Assembly: GCF_020509005.1 (NCBI RefSeq)
Contig: NC_063021.1
Span: forward strand, 2,232,001 to 2,296,000
DNA length: 64,000 bases
Origin: Fulvia fulva
Taxonomy: Eukaryota; Ascomycota; Dothideomycetes; Mycosphaerellales; Mycosphaerellaceae
Direction of reading: 5' to 3'
Positions 11,498 through 22,300 of this stretch are shown here, piece by piece. A model generated the notes under the pieces. It saw nothing but the letters and a program-made list of their open reading frames with translations, was not told where the DNA came from and did no database searches. The translations under genes and the position numbers were made by a program. Numbering within the stretch: the stretch's first letter is position 1; each line of letters opens with the position of its first letter.

Positions 11498-14237
11498 TCT
11501 AATGCCTTATTATCGTCTAGTAATATATCTATATCTAGTCTATCTATAACTAGCCTATCCGCGACCGGCTCCCTTCGAGAAATATACTACCTAGTTAGCT
11601 AGCTTACCCTAGACCTCAGTCTATCTTCGGCTAGTACTCGCGTATAATCCTTATAGCTAAGGTTAGGTATTATTATAGGCTCTATAGGTTTTACTCGAGT
11701 ATCGGTATAACTACCGGTACTATCGTAGAGCTAAGGGCGGTAGGTAATACCGGAGTCCTTAGTTAAGACAGTAGGGTTTCCCGTAACCTAGCAAGTATAG
11801 CGGTACGTAGTAAATATATATAAAGTAGATTCTATTAGAGATATAGCTCGAGACAACTTATTCGTAACGGTGTTACTATTGACCCTAATCGTATTAAGCC
11901 CGAGCACCTTTTTACTTAGGGGGACCTAATTAGATAGAGCTACAAAGCCTATAGACGTAGATAACTCCGGCCCGTTATAGTAAAAGTCTATAATAGCGGC
12001 GGCCGCGTGTTTAAATATGTTCTTAGCCGGTTACTAGGTCTTACTATCCTTCTTATTCTAATATCTAAGCCATTTTACCTTATACTAAGTGTCTACTTTA
12101 CGCTTCTACCCCTTCTTTATTTTGCCTACTCGCTTACGGGTATATATATCTAAGATCTTCTCCACCTTATATATATATATATAGGTATTACGACTATATT
12201 AGCGACTATATTGGCTTCGGTAGTATCGGGCTCGATAGTTATCGGCGGTAGTAGTACTAGATACTAGCCTTCGAGTAGTAGGAAGTCGGGATGATCGGCT
12301 CGCTAAAGTAACGAGGTATAAAAGTAGTTATCGAGTCCTACTATAGCGTCCGATAATCTCAGTTTATATAAGAGCTTAGCTAGCATAACTTCTATAATCT
12401 AGTACGGGCTAGCGTATCTTCTATCGAGCTTCTTAGATAGTCGAGTCGTACGGATGTTCTTAGTACTTAGGTATACCTAGTCGCCTACTTTATAGTCTAG
12501 CGGGATACTTCGGTAGCGGATTGCTACTTTAGCTTAGAGTGCTTATAATATCCGTATATTTTCTTAAAGGTGCTTATAAAGGTCGTAAATCCGGCGTACG
12601 AAGGCTTTAGGCGATCGCGTATCTAGTCGCTAGAGAGTAGTCAGTCCTCCCTCTTTTCTAGCGCTTAGGTCTACGCGCTCTATAAACTTAGGGTTATAGC
12701 CTAAAGTAGCGTAGAATAGCGATATACTAGTAGTTTTAGAAAGGTGATTATCAATCGCGAACTAAGCTAGACAAAGCTATTCTGCCTAGTCATCTTATAC
12801 CTCGTTAGTAAATATACGGAGATACTATTCTATCCCTTAGTTAGTACGTTCCGACTGTCTATTAGTTTCTAGGTAGTATAAAGAACTTAGCTTGCGACTT
12901 ATACAAAGCATCTTATAAAGTTTCTTCTAGGAGGTAGTAACCTATTATTTACCGCGGTCTAAAGTAATAGTGTTAGGAAATCCCCGTCGGGAGAATATAT
13001 ACTTAAGGAAAAGTCTTACCGTATTCTATATAGTTATCGCTCCGATCGGAATTAGCTCGACTTCCTTCGTTAGCCTATCTATTACGGTTATAATGTTATT
13101 ATAGGTTATGCTATCGAGGGTACTATTAGGAAGTCCGACTACGAAGTCTACCGCGATATGCCTCTAAGGTCGGTCCGGTACTAAAAGTAGGTATAATAAT
13201 CTAGGTGGCTAGGAGTATAGAGATTTCGTCGTACGGTATATACGGCAATTCGCGGTATATCTACGTACTAATCTTACTAAGCTAGGCCAGTAGAATTCTC
13301 GTACTACGAGTTTATAGGTTCGAGCTCGTCCTAGATGTCCTACTACTAGAGCGTTATAATTTATTCTAATAAGCCGAGTACGTAGGGCCTAGTTATTAGG
13401 TACCTATAGGCTCTAACTATCGTACTAGTTTCGTATATACAATATATTACTATCTACCTTATAGTACGTAGGGTGTATCTTCGCCTTCTATAAGAGTAGA
13501 GGGATAGTACTATCTTTCCGTAGTATCTTGATTACCGCCTTAAGTTCTTAGTCTAGGGCGTAAGTAGTCGTTATACGGTACTTAAGTTTAGCTTCGACTT
13601 CGGCTTTATTCGTAGTCTATACTTCCTAAGCTAGTACTAGCTATGTTTGTAGTACCTGTTCTAGTTCTAGAATAAACTCGATTGCTTTAGGATTTAGGGG
13701 AGTCGTCTCTTCTTCTTCGGGCGTATCTTCGATAGTAGCTCGTATAGAGTCGATCTTAAGGAATCGCTCTAGCGGAAGCAATGTCTAATACTAGTACTGA
13801 TTTCTCGGATCGTCTACCCCCTACGGAAGGTCCTAGCTACGTCTCGTTAGGCTATCTAGCTTCGTTCCTTATACACCTAGGCGGTATATAATCTAGAAGT
13901 TAAATTATAATAGAAATTCTACCTATCGCGCTTATCGGCGATTTAGCTACTTCGTAGTCATAAAATATTCGAGGTTCTTATAGTCTATAAACACTTTGAC
14001 TAGATCGCCGTCCTCGTCTACTTCGTAAGTAAGCTCCGGGCGCTACTCTTTGAATACTCTAATAATCGCGAGGAGTTCCTTATTGTAGATCTTATAATTA
14101 TACTCCTAGGGGCTTAGCTTCTTCAAATAGAAAGCTATAGGATGTAATACTCCCTACTCGTCGTATTATAAGAGCACACCTATATTGATTAAGTCTAAGG
14201 AGTTAGTCTCGACGACGGTCTATCTACCCGGTATATA
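11498..14237 (-). pseudogene. G1 copy 1 pol remnant (RNase H, integrase, chromodomain)
   Basis: This is the reverse complement of the G1a coding region, heavily RIPped and colinear with 31680-34216 of G1 copy 2. The chromodomain corresponds to about 12060-12180, the integrase core to about 12700-13300 and the RNase H end to about 13900-14200. G1 similarity stops at about 14230, where the LINE 3' end begins, so the RT part is absent from this copy. Confidence 0.82.
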
Positions 14238-14399
14238 GATAGATAGATTTGTCATTCCCCTGTTCTAGGACCCTATCCGGCCTATACAGGTATATATCTA
14301 TTGTTATGTACAAAGGGAAACCCGAATAGGTGAAAACCCTTCCCGCCCCCGACTACTCCTTGTCTAGTTTAGCTTTCCCTCTAAACGTACGTAGTCTAT

Positions 14400-17300
14400 A
14401 TCACTACCCCGTTAGCCCCCGCTCCTAGCCGGTCTCGTCGCGCTACGTCGTGTCCTCTCTTCCTACACTACTCCTACTAGGCGGTACTGTTCTAGCCAGC
14501 CCTTCTCTAGTATCCAGTTCGTAATACGCCGTAGGTCCTTAGCGTTGTTAAGAAGTGCCCTAATCGTCCGGTTCCTCGCCTTTGCTATCTACTCCCCCCT
14601 TCCTAGCGACCACCTCGAACAGACGAGGAGTACGTACCGTACGTTCTAGGAGCGATAGCCGTAGGGGTAGCTAGTATTCGTGTATCCTAGAACCTTCCTC
14701 TATGATAGGTACCCCTAGAGGCCGATGTGTTCGCTTCGCAGTTAGGTTGCTATGCTACTCTATACCCTCGTAAGGCGGTAGTAGATGAGCTTCGGGGGGT
14801 GCTTGACCGCGGATTTTGTAGCTGACCATTCCTTAGGTTGTCCCGCTAGCTAAGGGCGTCCACTATACCCTACAACCTAGTTGTTCCACCTCTCTTTCTA
14901 TAGTTGCTCTACAAACGATTTCTTACCTTCCTATTATATTGCTAGCTGTTCGTCCCTTACCCGGTAGTTCGGCTCGTTTCCGGGTCGAATGCCCCTATAC
15001 GCTAGTACTAATTCGCGAGCCCTTACGACTGTACTAGCGATGACCTTCTATACTAGGTACTGTGCCGACTTGCCTAAGTAGAAGGTCCGTAGTCCCTAGA
15101 TATATAGGTCGATCGGCGGTATAGCGGTCTCGTGCTTAAGTATCCTCGTTAGTGTCGACTTATATGCCCCGGTGACCTTTATTAGGCATTGGTTTTGGAT
15201 CTTCGCTAGCGGCGCGACGAGTCCCTTCGATAGGCAGGCCCTCTCGCCTAAGGACTACACTTGGCTACTATAGGTAAGGACTGGCCGTATAATAGCCGTA
15301 TATAGAAGTCGTAACTACCGAAAGTCCTCCCCCTATATAGACGTAGTAAGCCTCTAGTATAATACTATATTCTGTTTAGCTTTCCGTAATATTGCCTATA
15401 CGTACTTCCTCTACCGTAGCGCCGGGTCTACCTATAGTCCGAGGATCCTAAGCTGATTTGCCGGGTTAGTCGTGTGCCCCTATATCTAGATAGAAGCTTA
15501 CATATTATAGAACCGTGGCCGGCGCGTAAAGTATATCAGATTGTACTTTTCTAGGGCAAAGCGAGCCCCGTGCCTCCTAGCCTAGTCCTCGTAGATCTTG
15601 TGCTTCTCTTCTAGTAGCCTATAGTTCTCCTTAGTCGAGGAAGACTACGCTAGGATGTTTGTGTCGTCTACGAAGCCGCTCGTAGCGGTGTTCTAGGATT
15701 CTAGGGCTAGGAGTAGCGTCGCTATAAAGAAGAGGAACAGAATAGGTACTAGCGTTAAGCCTTACGGGATTCTAGTATAGACTACTTGAAATAGGCTTCT
15801 GTACTAGCCGACTAGGATCGACGTACTACGGTTTTGGAGGTAGGACCGTACGAATTTAACAAGCCACTTAGGGAGTCCCTTCGACCTTAGGATATAGAGT
15901 AGCCGCGGGTATGACACGTAGTCGAAGGCTCCCGATATGTCTAGGCTAAGTAAGGAAGCCACCTTGTCCCTATTCTTATACTAGATAGCCTTTACCTAAG
16001 AGGTGATAAGTTCTATCGCGGATAGCGTCGATCGCTATAGGCGCGTACCTATCTAGGTGTCCGGGAGTATAGAGTGTTCCTCTACCGCCTCGGAGAGTCT
16101 CGTTGTAACTAGCTTCTTAAGCGCCTTCCTAAGAGTGTTAAGGAGCGCAATTGGGCGGTACGACTTCACCTACGTATAGTCTTCCTTTTACGGCTTACGT
16201 AGAACTACTATCGTCGATTATTTAAATACTATCGGGTAGTATCCGGTCTATAGGCAGGCGTTAAAGATCGCTACGACTACTAGGGCTAGTTGATCTCTAT
16301 AGTTCTTTAGTAGCTCGTTTAGGATCCTATCCGGCCCCGGGGCTTTCTTCGCCGGTAACTTCCTTAGCACAGCGGCAACTTCTCCCTCGGACACCTCCTA
16401 TTAGACCGCGATGCTAGGGGCTAGGGGAGTAGAGCTGTTTATGTCGCTTAGATCAGCCTCGACTAGGGGCGGGAAGAACTTGCTAGCTAGTAGACGCGCC
16501 TTGGCCTCGGGGTCGCTAACCGGGCCACTAGGCGATTATAGCGCTAGGATAGAGAAGGAGGGGCCCTATATAGGGTCCTGTCGGGCCCATTTTACTAGCT
16601 TTTATATCGTCGCTAGCTTGTCGGCGATTTCTTCTACTATAGCTCTCTAGCCGACTACTTTCTCCCTCCGTATCGTAGCTTTCTTCTATTAGTATGCCTC
16701 TCTATATACGTTCTAGGCCTCCTCGCTATAGCTGCTCGTCTATACCCGGCGGGCTCTCCTTACTTCTCTTACCGTTGTAGTGTACTTCGGCGTCTAGTAT
16801 AGTTTAGACTATATTATTAGTTAGGTAAGGGGAACGTAGAGTGAGGTCGCTTTTCCGATTTCGTCTATTAACCCTTAGACTACCTCGTCTATCTCGTCTT
16901 TACTATTATATTGCTACTACGCGATCTAGACTAGCCTCTCGGAGTCGTCGAGGTATACCTAGATATTAGCCTAGAGGGCTATGCCCTAGTTTAGCTTAGG
17001 GGTTCTCGCTAGTATATATTATATCTATATCGTAATAGAGGTCCTGACTAGCATATAGTCTAACGACGCCTCGAGTTTATATTCGATCCTATAGTAGGTT
17101 ACTATATAGTAGTAGCTATCCGAGATCTAGGAGAGGTCGATCGTGCCTTAGAGTCCCCCTCTCTTCTAGGTGCCTAGGTCCTTCGGGGTATTAAGGGCAA
17201 TTGCGTTACTCGCTATTAAGTCGATTACTTCGTCGGCTATAGGGTGCGGCTATATAAGGCTTTCCTAGGAAGGGTAGTATATATTAAAGTCTCCTACTAC

Positions 17301-17577
17301 AATATAGTAGCCTTGTCTCTTAAGCGCACTGTCTAGGTATCTATAGACCCTAAGGTCGCGGCTAGACCTCGAGGCTAGCGGTTGTATATATATGTTATAT
17401 ATCCAAGTGCTACCTACGTAGAGGGAGGTAATATCGCCCCCGCCTTCTTCGTCTACGTAGTACACTACCTCCTAGTCGGATTCTAGTATATCCTTACTGA
17501 CATAGAAGTACGTGCGGGGTCTGTCGTCGCCTCGTAGGTATGTCGTGTAGCCTAGTAACTTGTAGGTCGTTAGTCTC
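14400..17577 (-). pseudogene. LINE ORF2: RT and endonuclease C-terminal part
   Basis: Reading the minus strand, GDFNIYYPS (near 17280) closes the AP-endonuclease domain. The RT motifs follow: KAPGPDRI (near 16330), SYRPIALLNT (near 16150), DISGAFD (near 15930) and VDD (near 15665). The endonuclease part 17265-17465 is the longest surviving open stretch (66 codons). Elsewhere TAG/TAA replace Trp and Gln codons. A functional product would nick target DNA and prime reverse transcription there. Confidence 0.85.
17573..17577. repeat. Target-site duplication of M (partner 23869-23873)
   Basis: The sequence gtctc directly precedes TGTCATGG and directly follows CCCTGACA. Five base pairs is the usual Ty3 integrase stagger. 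Confidence 0.95.
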
Positions 17578-18097
17578 TGTCATGGTCTCCCCACAGAGAG
17601 TACAGAAGGTGGGGACAGAAGAGCCTCAGAGTGCTCAGAAGTCGTCAAGAAGTGACAGTCCAGCTTGGTGTGTGAGCGCCAAGAATCACATGCCCCGCAA
17701 CATTCACTACGGGACCCAGCCCTCCAAATTCACCCCTCTACCAAACCTTGACAGATTCACTTCGGCTCGTGACTGTGTGACTCACGGCACTCCCGCGAGC
17801 ACCCGCGACTGCGCTGGACCCTGGAAGAAGCACGTGGAAGACTCGGAACGTAGGGCAGGTTGGAATAAGGTTTTGAGCAAAGCTGCTGAGCGCGGCTTCG
17901 CACGGGTTAGCCCTGTTGATGCGGGGACACGCACTCGCGAGGGTCGCGTATAAATATCTGGCCTTCCCCAGGCCTCTCTTGCTTCCTTCGTCTTTTGTTT
18001 TGTGTAGCAATCATACCATACCCTTTTGCATCTGCACTTCGCACCTGCATTCTCGCTTTCACCCTTGCATCTCACAGGCCAGGCTCTCGCCCTGACA
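17578..18097 (+). repeat. 5' LTR of M (520 bp)
   Basis: It runs TGTCATGGTC...CCCTGACA. The copy at 23349 lies 5,771 bp downstream with the same length. A TATA box and predicted transcript start divide it into U3 (about 410 bp) and R-U5 (about 110 bp). Confidence 0.95.
17949..17998 (+). promoter_or_regulatory. TATA box and predicted mRNA 5' end of M
   Basis: TATAAATAT lies at 17949-17957. GTCTTTTGT begins at 17990, 41 bases downstream. It is complementary over 9 nt to ACAAAAGAC at 18100-18108, the expected primer-binding position. The same TATA spacing (40) and complementarity occur in family G1, supporting a self-priming architecture. The transcript start itself is inferred. Confidence 0.55.
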
Positions 18098-18099
18098 TC

Positions 18100-18108
18100 A
18101 CAAAAGAC
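18100..18108 (+). promoter_or_regulatory. Candidate self-priming primer-binding site of M
   Basis: ACAAAAGAC lies two bases inside the 5' LTR end. No TGG, the usual start of a site pairing with a tRNA 3' CCA end, follows the LTR. The site is the exact reverse complement of 17990-17998. Confidence 0.55.
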
Positions 18109-18139
18109 CAACAAACCGTCAACCACTCGAGTCATCCTC

Positions 18140-19300
18140 ATGGGTGACCACGCCACCGATGGAGGTGTCAACCTCGACAACCAAGACACTCCATTCCACT
18201 TCAGTGAGTGGACTGACATCCCCTTCTCGAACGCCGCTGCCTTCGGTGCCTGGGCAAACGCCAACCCCGACACCGCCTACGCTCTCATCAACCGCACCGT
18301 CTCCTCTTTCCGCGAGACCGCCCAGCAGGTCGAGCAAGCAAACAACCAAGCAACATACCTTCAAGGTATTGTGAACACCTTCCAGAACCTCGCCCCGCAC
18401 GCCGACGACAACCGCCGCCAGCACTTCTCCAAGAAGGTCAACGACCCAGACGAGTTCGACGGCAACAAGAGCAAGTTTGAGGCATTTGAGACACAGCTCA
18501 CCATCAAGCTGTTGGCTAATGCCGACCACTTTCCGCAAGAGAAGGACAAAGTCACGTACGTCTTCTCCCTCCTTCGGGGAGACGCCGCGGCTCAGGTACA
18601 ACACTACATCGACAACGCCACGCAGACTATCGGCTGCCCGGACGTCCTCACCTTGATGCAGGACCTCCGTGCTGCCTTTGGTGATCCAGACCGTAGAGCC
18701 ACCGCCCAGAACGCCATCCACAACCTCCTCCAGAAGAACAAGAGCTTCGCCGAGTACCTCGCGGCCTTCAACCGCGACATCGGGTTCACCGGCTACAACG
18801 AAGAGACCAAGAAGAGCACTCTCCGCCGTGGTTTGTCAGCAGAGCTTCTTCGAGCCCTCGAGGACAAGGACGTCGGTGCTATGAGCTTCCGTGAGCTCGT
18901 CGAGACCTGCCAGCGCCTCGACTCCAACATGAAACACACCGCCTCTCTCCTCGCTTCCCGTTCTCAAGGTCGTCAGCCTCGTGGTCCCGGAAGCCACTTC
19001 GCTGCTCCACTAGGCGCCGCCGCTCCTACGGCTCTCCCTCCCGTCTCTGTAGGTGACGCTATGGATCTCAGCGCTGGTGCCGCCGTCCCTCGAGTCCAGG
19101 GCCTCGTCAACGGTAAGCTCACTCCCGAAGAGAAGCTTCGCCGTCGCCAGGCCGGACTCTGCACCTACTGCGGCGGTCCAGGCCACATCGCAGCCAACTG
19201 TCCGCAGCTCGCTGCCCGTAACGCCCGCAACCCGGTTCGCGGCGCTGTCGGCGCTATCGAGCCTGCTCCTGCTGCTCCCGCTGAGCAGGAAAAAGCCTAG
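18140..19300 (+). CDS. gag: Gag of element M (386 aa)
   Basis: ATG at 18140 (MGDHATDGGV) is the first ATG of this frame. The frame extends upstream to 18026 only through a TTG and LTR leader. Gag forms the particle and binds RNA. Residues about 100-280 form the capsid-type region, with FEAFETQLTIKLLA, AQVQHYI and FAEYLAAFNRDI characteristic of retrotransposon gag. A CCHC zinc knuckle, CTYCGGPGHIAANC, is at residues 341-354. The C-terminus is Ala/Pro rich. Its stop TAG (19298-19300) overlaps pol, which is open in the -1 frame from 19285. Base composition is GC-rich and unRIPped. Confidence 0.93.
   Translation: MGDHATDGGVNLDNQDTPFHFSEWTDIPFSNAAAFGAWANANPDTAYALINRTVSSFRETAQQVEQANNQATYLQGIVNTFQNLAPHADDNRRQHFSKKVNDPDEFDGNKSKFEAFETQLTIKLLANADHFPQEKDKVTYVFSLLRGDAAAQVQHYIDNATQTIGCPDVLTLMQDLRAAFGDPDRRATAQNAIHNLLQKNKSFAEYLAAFNRDIGFTGYNEETKKSTLRRGLSAELLRALEDKDVGAMSFRELVETCQRLDSNMKHTASLLASRSQGRQPRGPGSHFAAPLGAAAPTALPPVSVGDAMDLSAGAAVPRVQGLVNGKLTPEEKLRRRQAGLCTYCGGPGHIAANCPQLAARNARNPVRGAVGAIEPAPAAPAEQEKA
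19285..19300 (+). promoter_or_regulatory. Gag-pol overlap, candidate -1 frameshift site
   Basis: The 16-nt overlap contains a run of five A (gag codons gaa aaa) two codons before the gag stop. The heptamer GGAAAAA is not a perfect X XXY YYZ site, since only the A-site codon re-pairs fully, so efficiency is uncertain. Some mechanism to enter the -1 frame is nevertheless required. Confidence 0.45.
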
Positions 19301-22300
19301 GTCTTCCTCATCGACGCGATGAAGACCAAGAACAACGTTTACCGAAAGTGAAGAGAGGAAAGAAGTTGAGGATCAATACAGCACAGCTAGACCTGTACGA
19401 CGAGACGGGCAAGGACCACGCTTGCAAACCGTTCGTCACGAATGTAAATATCGGCTCAAAGAAACTCTCTTCTTCCAATCTCACTCTCATGGACACTGGC
19501 GCACTAGGCGAGTCTTTTATGGACTATAAACTCGCGACCTCTCTCAACCTCGAACCCCAGGAACTGAAGTACCCTCGCACCCTTGAACTCTTTGACGGCA
19601 CAGAGACTACCACTGGTAAGATTACTCATGTTGTACACACGTCAATCACCCTCGGAGGCAAGCGTATGTCGATCACCAGCTTCCTTACGTCCCTACCGCA
19701 TCAGAAGTTTATCCTCGGCCTCCCCTGGTTCAGACGACACCGACCTATCATCGACTGGACTTCCCTTACTGTCAGCTTCCCTCCAGAAGTTCCTCCGGCA
19801 CCTCCGCCTTCTCCGCCGCCTCAGCGCGGTCCTGAGTATACCAAGATCTTCCAGGTGAACGCCGCTGCCTTCACCACTGCTGCTAAGCAGCCCAAAGCTC
19901 AAGTCTTCGCCGCCTCTCTCCGCGATATCGACATCGCCCTCGAGAAGCTCGACAAGAAGCGTACACCTACCGACCCTGCTACGAAGGTCCCTCCTTGGGC
20001 ACACCACATCCTCCACGTATTCGATGCTAAAGCCGCAGACGAGCTACCTCCTCATTGCCCTCACGACCACAAGATTGAGCTAGAAGAAGGTGCAGAGACA
20101 CCGTTCGGACCGTTATATTCCATGTCCCGAGAAGAGCTTATCGTCCTCAAGAGATACCTCGAAGAGAACCTAAAGAAGGGGTTCATTCGAGCGAGCCGTT
20201 CCAGCGCTGGCAGTCCCGTCATGTTCGTCAAGAAGCCCGGCGGTGGTCTACGCTTCTGCGTAGACTACCGAGGCTTGAACGCTGTTACAAAGAAGAACCG
20301 CTACCCAATACCGTTGATTCAGGAGACGCTCGAGCGCCTCTCTAAGGCCAAGTACTTCACCAAGCTCGATGTCATCGCTGCGTTCAACAAGTTACGAATG
20401 GCAGAAGGACACGAGTATCTCACAGCCTTCCGTACTCGCTACGGGCTGTTCGAGTCGCTCGTTATGCCCTTCGGCGTTTGTAACGGGCCTAGTACCTTCC
20501 AGAACTTCATTAACGACATCCTTCAGGAGTTCCTCGATCAGTTCTGCACTGCCTACATCGACGACATCCTAGTCTACAGCGAGACCAAGGAGGAGCACCG
20601 CGAGCACGTCTGTAAGGTCCTTCAGAAGCTCGCAGACGCCGGCTTGCAGCTCGACATCGACAAGTGCGAGTTTGAGAAGACCGAAGTCAAGTTCCTTGGT
20701 TTGATCATTACCGCAGACGGCATCAAGATGGACCAAGAGAAGATCGACGCTATCGTCGAATGGGATGCTCCTACGAACGTCAAAGAGGTCCAGGGTTTCC
20801 TAGGCTTTGCCAACTTCTACCGCCGCTTCATCCACGCATTTTCGGGCGTGGTACGCCCTTTGACGAAGCTCACGCGCAAGGGTGAGAAGTTCGCCTGGAC
20901 CGACGAATGCCAGGAGGCTTTTGACTTGCTCAAAGCGAAGTTTGTTGAGAACCCGCTTCCACGGCACTTCGATTTCGAACTGGAGACCCGTGTAGAGACC
21001 GACGCATCCGACGGCGTGGTGGGCGGTGTCCTGCTACAACGCCGCTCGCCTGAATCCCCCTGGTTACCTGTCGCCTTCCTCTCCAAGAAGATGACCGCCA
21101 CGGAGTGTAACTACGAGATCTACGACAAGGAGCTTCTCGCCATCGTCAAAGCTTTCGAAGAGTGGCGCCCCGAGCTCGAAGGCTCTGCTATGCCCGTCCA
21201 AGTAAGCTCCGACCATAAGAACCTCGTCTACTTTATGAAGAGCAAGCTGCTCAATCGTCGCCAGGCCCGCTGGAGCGAGTTCCTCTCCCGGTTCAACTTC
21301 GTGATCTCGTACACGCCCGGCAAGGCCAACTCGATGGCCGACGCCCTTACCCGCCGCCCTGGTGACTCTCCAGTTGATCGAAGAGGGGGCCGGCAAATCG
21401 CAGGGCAACAAGTCATCAAAGAGCACAACCTCTCTTCCGAGCTTCGAGAGTACCTATCGAACGGCCAGCCTACGCTCGCCGCTTCCTTTGCTACTCTCGT
21501 GCTCGCTCCTGCCTACCTTGACGAGAGTGACGATGAATCCGAGCCTGAAGAATACGCCTCGGACGCTGAGGACTTGAACGACGATGAAGAGGGCTCAGTA
21601 ACGACCGACGGCTCATCCGAATCAGACTTTGAGGGGTTTGATAATGAGGAGCAGCCCGAAGGCATCATGGCACGAGTACGAACAGCGTACGATGCCGACA
21701 TAGACGCCCAAGAGTTAGTTCAGGCCCTTGAATCTGGCGCGAGGACATTCCCGGGCTTCTCGCTGTCCGAGTGCGAGCTCCAGGGAGGTGTCGTCTACTT
21801 CCGTAAGAAGCTTTACGTACCGCAGCCCGAAGGCTCTAATATCCGAGCTGAGATTCTTCAAATCATCCACGACTCCGCCTCTGGGGGTCACCCAGGCGTA
21901 GCCAAGACCCACAAGCTCCTCGCTAGGTATTACTGGTGGCCGCATTCCTGGAAGGACGTCCGCCGCTACGTGCTGAACTGCGCTGCTTGCCGAAGAGCCA
22001 AAGCTAACCGCCACCGTCCCCACGGTCTCTTGCACCCTCTCCCGGCTCCTGATCGTCCGTGGAAGCACATCACTATGGACTTTATCACCGATCTTCCTCA
22101 CGGCAAGACCTTCAGCGGCGTGAAAGCAAAGGCCCTTCTAGTGATCGTGGACCGTCACTCCAAGGACCGGTACATGATCCCGTGCTGGAGCATGACCGCA
22201 AAGGAGACTGCTCGCTTGTTCTACGAATTCGTCTGGCGCTTTCAAGGCCTCCCGGATAGCATCACCTCTGACAGAGGCACCCAGTTCATCTCGCACTTCT

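Noticed and set aside
17540..17953. 137-codon plus-strand ORF at the 5' LTR of M
   Set aside because: It is the same LTR frame that forms the C-terminus of Pol at the 3' end; in the 5' LTR it lies upstream of the promoter and is not expected to be expressed.
18026..18139. In-frame upstream extension of M gag from 18026
   Set aside because: The triplet at 18026 is TTG and the stretch lies in LTR and leader; ATG at 18140 is the natural start.
17782..18273. 163-codon minus-strand ORF over the M 5' LTR and gag start
   Set aside because: Shadow of the LTR and gag composition, no domain, no promoter evidence.
18119..18721. 200-codon minus-strand ORF opposite M gag
   Set aside because: Antisense shadow of GC-rich gag codons; low-complexity Val/Gly-rich translation.
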